From Candidatus Woesebacteria bacterium (lineage in GTDB: Bacteria; Patescibacteriota; Microgenomatia; UBA8517): a stretch of 5,816 bases of DNA. Made by a program: the position numbers and the translations under genes. The stretch lies in the NCBI GenBank assembly GCA_026394855.1, contig JAPLZT010000015.1:1-5816 (forward strand), read 5' to 3'. Shown piece after piece: positions 1 to 5,200 of this stretch; positions within the stretch are counted from its first letter, which is position 1, and the number at the start of each line of letters is the position of its first letter. The notes beneath the pieces were generated by a model. That model did not search any database, was not told the origin of the DNA, and saw nothing but the letters and a program-made list of their open reading frames with translations.

Positions 1-2184
1 GGTGTAAATAAAGCCGTTGATAATACACTCCGTGCCGTAAGAGGAGACAAAAAAATAGGCGTTTTTTGGCAGACGCAGGGATCTGGAAAATCTCTTGCTA
101 TGGTCTTTTACGTTAATAAAATCAGAAAACTGGAAGAATTAAATGGTCCGACAGTTTTATTTTTAACTGATCGAAACGATCTTGATCAGCAACTTTACAA
201 AACCTTTCTTCGTACAGGCTACCCTACCGCCAAACAAGCCGAAAGTATAAGGGGTTTGGAAGATAAAATTAGAGGAGCAGGGGCTGAGATTTTGTTTACC
301 ACGATTCAGAAATTTGATAATGATAAAGTACTCTCGGAACGAGATAATTTCATTGTAATTTCTGATGAGGCTCACCGTTCCCAGTATGCCGACCTTGCCG
401 GGAACGTCCGTAAGGTGTTACCTAACGCTTCTTTTATGGGTATTACTGGTACTCCAATTGAATTTAATAACAGAAATACGAGATTAGTCTTTGGTAATTA
501 TATAAGTGAATACCCCATCGATAGATCGGTTGAAGATAAAGTTACGGTTCCTATTTATTATGAAGGCAGATTAGTTCCCCTTCATGTAATAAATGATCTT
601 ATAGATGAAGATCTTGATCAGTTGGGTTTAGCGGCTGAGCATCCCCAAGATATGACAGAGGCTTTGAAGAAAAAGTGGGCAAAATTGGAACAGGTGGTAG
701 GTTCAAAGGAGAGAATTGAAAAGATTGCGAGCGATATTGTTTACCATTTCAATAACAGGGGTGTTGAAGGAAAGGCGTTAGTAGTCACTATGAGCCGAAA
801 CATTGCCGTTGCGATGTATAAGCTCATTTCGAAAATGAAAAACGCTCCTGAAATTGCGGTGGTTATATCCAAAAATGAAGAATACAAAGGTGAAATACAA
901 AAAGAACTGGATAATAAAGAGATTGAGAAAAGATTTAAAAATCCCGAGGATTCTTTGAATATGGTTATTGTTTGTGACATGTGGCTTACTGGGTTTGATG
1001 TACCCTGTCTGCAAACAATATACCTTGACAAACCATTGAAAGGACATTCATTAATGCAGGCAATTGCTCGGGTTAACCGAAGATTTAAAGATAAGGAGGG
1101 TGGGCTTATTGTTGACTATATAGGTATAGCGGAAAATTTGAAAAAAGCCTTGGCAATTTATACGTCTGATATTCAGAAACAAGCCTTAATTCCTATCGAA
1201 GAAATTGTTAAGAAACTATTGAAGTACTATAAAAAAGTCAAAGCCTTTTTTGTGGGAATAGATTACAAAAAATGGAAGGAACTATCTGCGGGGGAGCAAG
1301 CTTCTCTCTTTTCTAAAACACTTGATGTTATTCTTTCCAAAAATCAGAAAAAGGAATATTTGGAGTTATCAGGAAGATTGTATAAACTTTTTGCTTTGGT
1401 AATGCCACATAAAGAGGCAAACATTATTCGTGATGAGGTTGAATTCTTTGAAGGTATAAGACGCGGAATTATTAAAAATACAATAGTTGATCCCATATAT
1501 ATAGATAAAAAGACAGAATCTGCTATCCGAGACTTAATATCTAAGAATATCGCTGCGGAAGGAGTGATTGACATCTTCGCACAATACAGAAGAGAGAAAC
1601 CCGATATCTCCATTCTTGATGATAAGTTTTTAGAAGATGTAAAGAACTCTCGTTTTAAAAACTTAACAATTGAAGCTGTTCATAAACTATTTGAAGATGA
1701 ACTGAGGTTACGCGAGAGGTCAAATATTCTCCGGTATGGAACATTACTAGAGAAACTTGAAAAGATTATTGAAGAGTATGAGAACAATATTATTAACTCG
1801 TCTAAAGTAATAGAGAGATTAATAGAATTAGCTCGAGAAATAAGAGGGGCTGAAGAGGTTGGAGAAAATTTGGGATTAACTTCTGAGGAATTGGCTTTTT
1901 ATGATGCCCTTTCCGTAGGTAAGAGCGCGATTAAAGATGGAAAGATGAAAGATCTTGTTAAAGAAATCGTAAAATCTGTACGAAGAGACTTGCAGATAGA
2001 CTGGATTAGTCAGGATGTGACAAAGGCTAGAATCAGAACAGATGTCAGACTAATTTTACTACAACACAATTATGCTTTTGATGAAGTAGATAATATAACA
2101 AAGAGAGTTTTTGAACAGGCGTTTAGTTTATATGGAAATTATAGTCCGGAAATGTTTACACCAGCCCAGTTGCAGATTGAGTAA
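1..2184 (+). CDS. hsdR: Type I restriction enzyme R subunit (HsdR), 5'-truncated by window edge
   Basis: This is the ATP-dependent translocase/endonuclease subunit of a type I restriction-modification complex, which would act with HsdM and HsdS (neither is in the window). The frame is open from base 1, so the gene begins upstream. Visible in the 727 in-frame codons are Walker A (TQGSGKS, nt 73-93), the DEAH box with motif II context ISDEAHRSQYADL (DEAH nt 364-375), motif III TGTP (nt 445-456), a TMSRN motif IV region near nt 787, motif V TGFDVP (nt 988-1005) and motif VI QAIARVNR (nt 1057-1080). A long helical C-terminal domain follows to the TAA. In HsdR proteins the PD-(D/E)XK nuclease lies N-terminal to Walker A, so roughly the first 280-300 residues are missing. 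All visible motor motifs look intact and there is no frameshift. The stop codon directly abuts the ATG of the next small frame. Confidence 0.96.
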   Translation, partial: GVNKAVDNTLRAVRGDKKIGVFWQTQGSGKSLAMVFYVNKIRKLEELNGPTVLFLTDRNDLDQQLYKTFLRTGYPTAKQAESIRGLEDKIRGAGAEILFTTIQKFDNDKVLSERDNFIVISDEAHRSQYADLAGNVRKVLPNASFMGITGTPIEFNNRNTRLVFGNYISEYPIDRSVEDKVTVPIYYEGRLVPLHVINDLIDEDLDQLGLAAEHPQDMTEALKKKWAKLEQVVGSKERIEKIASDIVYHFNNRGVEGKALVVTMSRNIAVAMYKLISKMKNAPEIAVVISKNEEYKGEIQKELDNKEIEKRFKNPEDSLNMVIVCDMWLTGFDVPCLQTIYLDKPLKGHSLMQAIARVNRRFKDKEGGLIVDYIGIAENLKKALAIYTSDIQKQALIPIEEIVKKLLKYYKKVKAFFVGIDYKKWKELSAGEQASLFSKTLDVILSKNQKKEYLELSGRLYKLFALVMPHKEANIIRDEVEFFEGIRRGIIKNTIVDPIYIDKKTESAIRDLISKNIAAEGVIDIFAQYRREKPDISILDDKFLEDVKNSRFKNLTIEAVHKLFEDELRLRERSNILRYGTLLEKLEKIIEEYENNIINSSKVIERLIELAREIRGAEEVGENLGLTSEELAFYDALSVGKSAIKDGKMKDLVKEIVKSVRRDLQIDWISQDVTKARIRTDVRLILLQHNYAFDEVDNITKRVFEQAFSLYGNYSPEMFTPAQLQIE

Positions 2185-2310
2185 ATGAAAAATATATCGG
2201 GGAAGGTAAGAAAAGCTATATTTGAATTTTGGAAAAGATTCAAGACATATATAAAACATCTCCTTTTTCCTTTGTATTTGTTTCCTATAACATCCTCCCC
2301 GTTCTGCTGA
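2185..2310 (+). pseudogene. Truncated N-terminal remnant of a membrane-anchored trypsin-like protease gene
   Basis: A 41-codon frame starts at an ATG immediately after the hsdR TAA and ends at TGA 2308-2310. Its product contains YIKHLLFPLYLFP (residues 22-34), which aligns with YIKKLLFPIYLFP (residues 18-30) of the intact protease encoded from 3303. Upstream similarity (KVRK against KVKK) lies at matching distance. Codons differ at many positions (for example ttg/ctc, ttt/ttc), so this is an old paralog or ortholog fragment and not a fresh duplication. The match stops at Pro34 (nt 2284-2286), exactly where the foldback at 2286-2342 begins; the last seven codons are foldback sequence. I infer a gene once translationally coupled to hsdR and later cut by insertion or recombination. 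A real 41-residue membrane peptide is less likely. Confidence 0.7.
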
Positions 2311-2342
2311 TCGGGGTTTCCCGCCTAAGCGAGGATGATATA
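2286..2342. repeat. GC-rich three-way-junction foldback, possible IS200/IS605-type end
   Basis: The outer stem pairs CATCCT (2291-2296) with AGGATG (2332-2337) and extends after one A/A mismatch through TATA (2286-2289) with TATA (2339-2342). Inside are arm CCCCG (2297-2301) with CGGGG (2312-2316) around a 10-nt loop, linker TTTCC, and a small arm CGC-CTAA-GCG (2322-2331). Read on the minus strand it ends CGGGGAGGATG, a style seen at right ends of some IS200/IS605 (tnpB-type) elements, but no transposase gene is present. The left edge coincides with the breakpoint in the protease remnant. The structure is seen directly; the mobile-element identity is inference. Confidence 0.45.
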
Positions 2343-2343
2343 C

Positions 2344-2393
2344 CAGTGTTCAATTCATCTTCACAGGGTACTGCGGAGCGTTCTTGAATACTG
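2344..2393. repeat. Inverted repeat, 10-bp arms
   Basis: CAGTGTTCAA (2344-2353) pairs with TTGAATACTG (2384-2393) with a single G/T position, around a 30-nt centre. It starts one base after the foldback at 2286-2342, so two stem-loops stand in tandem. No coding frame is visible between 2311 and 2453. It could be part of the same element end or a leader RNA structure; function unknown. Confidence 0.4.
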
Positions 2394-2423
2394 TTATTAA
2401 ACATTTACTTTTTGATTTATACT
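2394..2423 (+). promoter_or_regulatory. Weak candidate sigma-70 promoter for the DUF3800 gene
   Basis: TATACT (2418-2423) is a good -10 hexamer. The best -35 at usable spacing is TTATTA (2394-2399) with an 18-nt spacer, which is poor. Initiation would fall near 2430 and give a leader of about 24 nt. The -10 lies in the left arm of the inverted repeat at 2407-2443, so it might be controlled by a protein binding there. Confidence 0.25.
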
Positions 2424-2443
2424 TAAAGCAGTATATCAAAAGT
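2407..2443. promoter_or_regulatory. Imperfect inverted repeat just upstream of the DUF3800 start (operator or leader hairpin)
   Basis: The left arm ACTTTTTGA-TT-TATACT (2407-2423) pairs with AGTATA-TCAAAAGT (2430-2443) around the loop TAAAGC, with one T and one TT bulge, giving 14 paired positions. It ends 10 nt before the ATG at 2454, where no Shine-Dalgarno sequence is visible. The position over the putative -10 and just before the start suits an autoregulatory operator or translation-blocking hairpin. The repeat is seen; the role is inferred. Confidence 0.35.
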
Positions 2444-2453
2444 ACAAACTAAT

Positions 2454-3137
2454 ATGCAGATATTTCTGGATGAGACAGGACAGTTATCAAAAAGCGAAGA
2501 CGGAGGATACTTTATAATCGGCACATTTACTACAGGTGATCCTCGAAGAACTCAGAAAAGGTTTATATCATGGAGGCAAGAAAAGTTTCCCAGAAAACTA
2601 AGATACCTTCAAGAAGTAAAATTTTCAAACAATGATATTGATCAGGAATTACGAATAAAAACTTTAAATGAAATAGCAAAGCTTGATGTAAGGATTAGAT
2701 ATGGTTTTATAAAAAAGAAAAATACCCCCTTAGACTTTCGTCATAAAGACAAAATCCGTACGGGTCATTTGTATACAGAGATTGTTTCAAAAACTTTGGA
2801 GTCTTACTTGCCGATTTCGGATAAAGATTTCCGTGTCTTTTGCGACACCAGAAACTTAAAAGGGTTGAAGAAGTCTGAATTTAAAAGTATTATTTCAACC
2901 AACATCCTTTCGCAATTATCCCCGAATTCCATAGTTCAAATTGAGATGCTTGATTCTACAACCAGTGCAAATATTCAAATAGCAGATTGGATTTGTGGAG
3001 CTTTGGGGCGATATTACAACAAAAAGAAATTAGGTCAAGAATATTTTGATATTTTGAAAAACAATTTGTTGGGTGAGGGAGTTGAGTTATTTAGAGACTA
3101 TTGGTCTAAGAACCAAAAAACTCAATCCGAAGATTGA
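2454..3137 (+). CDS. DUF3800 domain protein, predicted RNase H-like nuclease
   Basis: The 227-residue protein matches the DUF3800 pattern. It opens with IFLDETG (residues 3-9) followed by a strand YFIIGTF (19-25), has LQEVKFS (52-58), a central strand FRVFCDTRN (126-134), and the diagnostic C-terminal QIADWICGALGRYY (175-188). Acidic residues D6, E54, D131 and D178 sit where an RNase H-like fold would place its metal-binding active site, so a nuclease is plausible; I know of no fixed substrate for the family. The start is supported because these proteins begin almost directly with the LDE(S/T)G strand. There is no signal peptide or membrane segment, so it should be cytoplasmic. No clear ribosome site precedes it. 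Inverted repeats flank the gene on both sides, its stop lies inside a terminator hairpin, and a putative minus-strand RNA overlaps its 3' end. The setting after hsdR suggests a defence or mobile-element role. Confidence 0.88.
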   Translation: MQIFLDETGQLSKSEDGGYFIIGTFTTGDPRRTQKRFISWRQEKFPRKLRYLQEVKFSNNDIDQELRIKTLNEIAKLDVRIRYGFIKKKNTPLDFRHKDKIRTGHLYTEIVSKTLESYLPISDKDFRVFCDTRNLKGLKKSEFKSIISTNILSQLSPNSIVQIEMLDSTTSANIQIADWICGALGRYYNKKKLGQEYFDILKNNLLGEGVELFRDYWSKNQKTQSED

Positions 3138-3148
3138 GTAGTTTTTGG
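3113..3148. terminator. Bidirectional intrinsic terminator with CGAA/UUCG tetraloop
   Basis: ACTCAATC (3120-3127), CGAA, GATTGAGT (3132-3139) form a perfect 8-bp stem flanked by CCAAAAA on the left and TTTTTGG on the right. The stop TGA of the DUF3800 gene (3135-3137) is inside the stem. On the plus strand the U-run is separated from the stem by AG. On the minus strand the loop is UUCG closed by C-G and is followed at once by six U, so it is the better terminator in the leftward direction. This suggests that a minus-strand transcript ends here. Confidence 0.75.
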
Positions 3149-3245
3149 TGAAGCAATGTCTTAAGCGGTGGTTTTCCTTAGCTTTAATATCTCAGATATT
3201 CTGAGGGAACACCAAGGCACTGCTTAAGTTATTAGTATATGCTTC
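3113..3245 (-). ncRNA. Candidate structured small RNA, antisense to the DUF3800 3' end
   Basis: No gene fits between 3138 and 3302. Read leftward, a promoter at 3280-3252 predicts initiation at 3245. The RNA would begin GAAGCA (3245-3240), which pairs with UGCUUC (3155-3150) as a closing helix. Inside it CUUAAGC (3228-3222) pairs with GCUUAAG (3166-3160), then GGUGUUCC (3213-3206) with GGAA and CACC (3177-3167), capped by CUCAGA-AUA-UCUGAG (3205-3191). It ends at the UUCG terminator, about 130 nt in total. The rod with internal bubbles resembles 6S RNA in general shape but I see no recognisable 6S consensus. Structured RNAs near DUF3800 genes are known; membership is not shown here. Some helices pair better on the plus strand through G-U pairs, so the active strand is uncertain. 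Confidence 0.45.
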
Positions 3246-3268
3246 AGGAGAAGCATATACTCCTGAAG
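3234..3268. repeat. Two overlapping, mutually exclusive perfect inverted repeats
   Basis: AGTATATGCTTC (3234-3245), AGGA, GAAGCATATACT (3250-3261) is a perfect 12-bp stem with a 4-nt loop. CTTCAGGAG (3242-3250) also pairs perfectly with CTCCTGAAG (3260-3268). Both cannot form at once. TGCTTC (3240-3245) can alternatively pair with GAAGCA at 3150-3155. This is an attenuator- or switch-like arrangement lying 35 nt before the protease start, but no U-run follows it directly on the plus strand. It also carries the -10 of the minus-strand promoter. Confidence 0.7.
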
Positions 3269-3280
3269 ACCGTTTGTCAA
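3252..3280 (-). promoter_or_regulatory. Sigma-70 promoter reading leftward
   Basis: On the minus strand TTGACA (3280-3275, a perfect -35) is followed after 17 nt by TATGCT (3257-3252, four of six matches to TATAAT). The predicted first base is a G at 3245, the first base of the closing helix of the candidate RNA. No minus-strand protein frame lies downstream, which supports a noncoding transcript. Confidence 0.5.
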
Positions 3281-3302
3281 GGGTTTTGAGGCTATTTTTT
3301 AC

Positions 3303-4553
3303 ATGAATAAAGTAAAAAAGTTCTTTCAAAAGCAATTAAATAGGCTTAGGGATTATATCAAGAAACTCTTATTTCCTATATATCTCTTCCCTCTTAAGCT
3401 TTTCACCTACTCTTTTTATTATTTACTTAAGTTTCTTTTTAAATTAATTATGGCCTTCTTCGGACTTATTTTCGATTGTCTTAAATTTCCTTTTAAGTCT
3501 TTAAAGAATTTTCTTAAATCAATTGTCTATATTGCTGTTACCACCTATCTTTTCTTTTCTCTTTTGGTTATTGGGGATTATATCAAAAGACAATACGGAT
3601 CATTTAATAAACTTTTTTGCGGTTATGGGGTTTCTGACAAACTTAAAAAATCTGTTGTCAGGATTGTAGGCGGGAATATGGAAGGATCAGGGTTTTTCAT
3701 TTCCGAAAATCAGGTTCTCACAAACTTCCATGTAATAGACGGGGAACCTTCCCCTAAAATAATATTTCCCGACGGTAAGTTTATAACATCAACAAAAATA
3801 ATAGGTGACAAAGACGCTGATCTTGCCTTACTTTTTATAGAAGGCTCATATCCCGATTTGGTATATCCCCTACCCGAGAAATTAAGCTTTAGCGACAATG
3901 AACCGGTTATTTCTGCAGGCTATGCAATGGGTACTGATATTAAGGGGGATGCAACAATTGTCAGGGGAAACTTTGTAGATTACAGAACTTCTAAATATAG
4001 TCCCGTAGGTTATATCCAAACAAACATAAGCTTGGTTGAAGGAATGAGCGGGGGACCCTTGGTTGACCAGTGTGGAAGCCTTGTGGGGGTAAATACGATG
4101 GGTTTGGCCGGTCTTTCGCTATTTATAGGGGCAACCGATGTTTCAACCCTATTTCCTAATTTTACGGATCAGGAAATTGTTAAAATAGAAGTTGATCCAT
4201 CCATTTCCCCCGAAGATGCCGTTGAAGCTTTTTATACTTACCTTAAAGCAAGAAGAATGCAGGACGGGTTTAATCTTTTAAGTAAAAAGTATCTGGAAAA
4301 GACTAATTTTGAAGAATGGACTGCAAGATTTACAAATATACTGGATGTAGAAATTTATATATCCGAAAGGTATGGAAATACCCGGGATACCGCATTTGTA
4401 AAGTTTTCTACAAAAAACTGGGTAGACGGGGAAGTTGAAAACCATTTCTATGAAGGAACATGGAAAACGGTTAAGGAAGACGGAGTATACAAAATGCTTC
4501 AGAGTAAGATAAAGGAAGTCTTTGAACCTGAATGGGATTGGTTTTACAATTAA
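3303..4553 (+). CDS. Membrane-anchored trypsin-like serine protease with C-terminal NTF2-like domain
   Basis: The 416-residue protein has three parts. Residues 1-100 are lysine- and aromatic-rich with hydrophobic stretches at about 22-58 and a clear membrane segment at about 73-91, which anchors it. Residues 110-285 are a trypsin/HtrA-like peptidase with GSGFFIS (128-134), His143 in TNFHVIDG, Asp173 in DADLALL and Ser249 in GMSGGPL, so the catalytic triad is complete. No PDZ domain follows. Residues about 301-405 (PEDAVEAFYTYLKARR, then FEEWT, and a final beta-rich part) look like an NTF2/SnoaL-type domain. The catalytic domain probably faces outside the cytoplasm, though topology is uncertain. 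The ATG at 3303 has GAGG at 3288-3291 as a weak ribosome site. The substrate is unknown. A diverged copy of its N-terminus lies after hsdR at 2185. Confidence 0.9.
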   Translation: MNKVKKFFQKQLNRLRDYIKKLLFPIYLFPLKLFTYSFYYLLKFLFKLIMAFFGLIFDCLKFPFKSLKNFLKSIVYIAVTTYLFFSLLVIGDYIKRQYGSFNKLFCGYGVSDKLKKSVVRIVGGNMEGSGFFISENQVLTNFHVIDGEPSPKIIFPDGKFITSTKIIGDKDADLALLFIEGSYPDLVYPLPEKLSFSDNEPVISAGYAMGTDIKGDATIVRGNFVDYRTSKYSPVGYIQTNISLVEGMSGGPLVDQCGSLVGVNTMGLAGLSLFIGATDVSTLFPNFTDQEIVKIEVDPSISPEDAVEAFYTYLKARRMQDGFNLLSKKYLEKTNFEEWTARFTNILDVEIYISERYGNTRDTAFVKFSTKNWVDGEVENHFYEGTWKTVKEDGVYKMLQSKIKEVFEPEWDWFYN

Positions 4554-4586
4554 CTAAGTTAAGCGCCAAGATTTGCTTACAATTAA
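4544..4586. repeat. Short direct repeat spanning two convergent stop codons
   Basis: TTACAATTAA occurs at 4544-4553, ending in the protease TAA, and again at 4577-4586, covering the complement of the maf stop. The 29-bp gap between the convergent genes holds only a 5-bp TAAGC/GCTTA stem and no convincing terminator. The repeat may be chance in AT-rich DNA. Confidence 0.3.
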
Positions 4587-5161
4587 ACTTTTACTCCTGA
4601 TTTTTCAAGGCAAGGGATTAATAGTTCAACCGGTAAACCGTGTGTTAAACCGGTCAAGGATCCTTCAATTTTTTTTATAAATCCCATCTGGTAGGGATAA
4701 GCCGGTGAAAAAGCGGCAGACCAGTCTGTCACCGGATTATTTTTTACAAAGTTATCTATCTCGCTATCAGACAATCTCCTGAGTACATATTTTGTAATTG
4801 CCGTTGCCGAGTAGTCTATCCGGTTGGTTTTATCAAGATAACAAAAGCCGGTATAAAGAATACAGGTTTTATTTGCCTGAAGTTTAAGCATATCCCTGGC
4901 CTCATCTAATGACTTTGGCTTTTCCAGTATTTTTCCATTACAGGTGCTAAAAGTGTCTGCTGAAATAATTATTCCATGGTGTTTTTTTGCTACTTCTTCT
5001 GCTTTGGCTCTGGCAATTTTTTCAGCCCGGAGCTCTAAATTTTCATCACGGATTTCTTTTTCATTGATATCGGCAGGAATAACTACGAACGAAATACCCA
5101 ATGCATCCATCATCATTTTCCGCTGTTTTGAACCTGACGCCAATATTATTTTTGTTTTCAT
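4583..5161 (-). CDS. maf: Maf-family nucleoside triphosphate pyrophosphatase, divergent
   Basis: The 192-residue cytoplasmic protein belongs to the Maf/HAM1 superfamily, whose members hydrolyse noncanonical or modified (d)NTPs to monophosphate and pyrophosphate. Seen are LASGSKQRK (7-15, the N-terminal LASxSxxR motif), IISADTF (65-71) with Asp69, ILEKPKSLDEARDML (78-92), a YTGFC strand (103-107) and the closing EGSLTGLTHGLP (166-177). Length is normal for the family. The segment that is usually PxDKAGxYGIQG reads PVTDWSAAFSPAYPYQMG (143-160), so the usual Lys of DKAG is absent; activity or substrate may differ. The start ATG has no Shine-Dalgarno site but a TATAAT box lies 10 bp upstream, so the mRNA may be leaderless. 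It follows recG on the same strand after 37 bp and converges on the protease gene. Confidence 0.88.
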   Translation of the reverse strand: MKTKIILASGSKQRKMMMDALGISFVVIPADINEKEIRDENLELRAEKIARAKAEEVAKKHHGIIISADTFSTCNGKILEKPKSLDEARDMLKLQANKTCILYTGFCYLDKTNRIDYSATAITKYVLRRLSDSEIDNFVKNNPVTDWSAAFSPAYPYQMGFIKKIEGSLTGLTHGLPVELLIPCLEKSGVKV

Positions 5162-5170
5162 TCCGATTCG

Positions 5171-5200
5171 ATTATATCAAAGTTGGCGACAGGTCAACTT
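5171..5200 (-). promoter_or_regulatory. Extended -10 promoter for maf with overlapping inverted repeat
   Basis: On the minus strand TGATATAAT carries a perfect TATAAT (5176-5171) with the TG of an extended -10. TTGACC (5197-5192) is a good -35 but at a short 15-nt spacing. Initiation near 5164 would be about 3 nt before the maf ATG. AAGTTG (5180-5185) and CAACTT (5195-5200) form a perfect 6-bp inverted repeat over the -35 and spacer, overlapping the recG stop; this could be an operator or part of a weak recG terminator. Confidence 0.5.

Noticed and set aside
163..1613. Several minus-strand open frames of 60-100 codons opposite hsdR
   Set aside because: They lie wholly antisense to a gene with intact helicase motifs, overlap each other and show no recognisable domain.
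2286..2342. Integron attC site
   Set aside because: No RYYYAAC/GTTRRRY core pair was found at the stem ends and no integrase is present.
3113..3245. 6S RNA, SRP RNA, tmRNA or a tRNA
   Set aside because: The rod shape is 6S-like, but it is shorter than usual and I recognise no consensus; no SRP GGAA-loop core, tag frame or cloverleaf with a CCA end is visible.
3138..3302. CRISPR array or retron
   Set aside because: The repeats are inverted, not regularly spaced direct repeats, and no Cas or reverse transcriptase gene is in the window.
3710..3898. Minus-strand open frame within the protease gene
   Set aside because: Antisense shadow of the catalytic domain (His/Asp region); no family features.
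4554..4582. Intrinsic terminator between the convergent protease and maf genes
   Set aside because: Only a 5-bp TAAGC/GCTTA stem with a 10-nt loop and no adjoining U-run; too weak to call.
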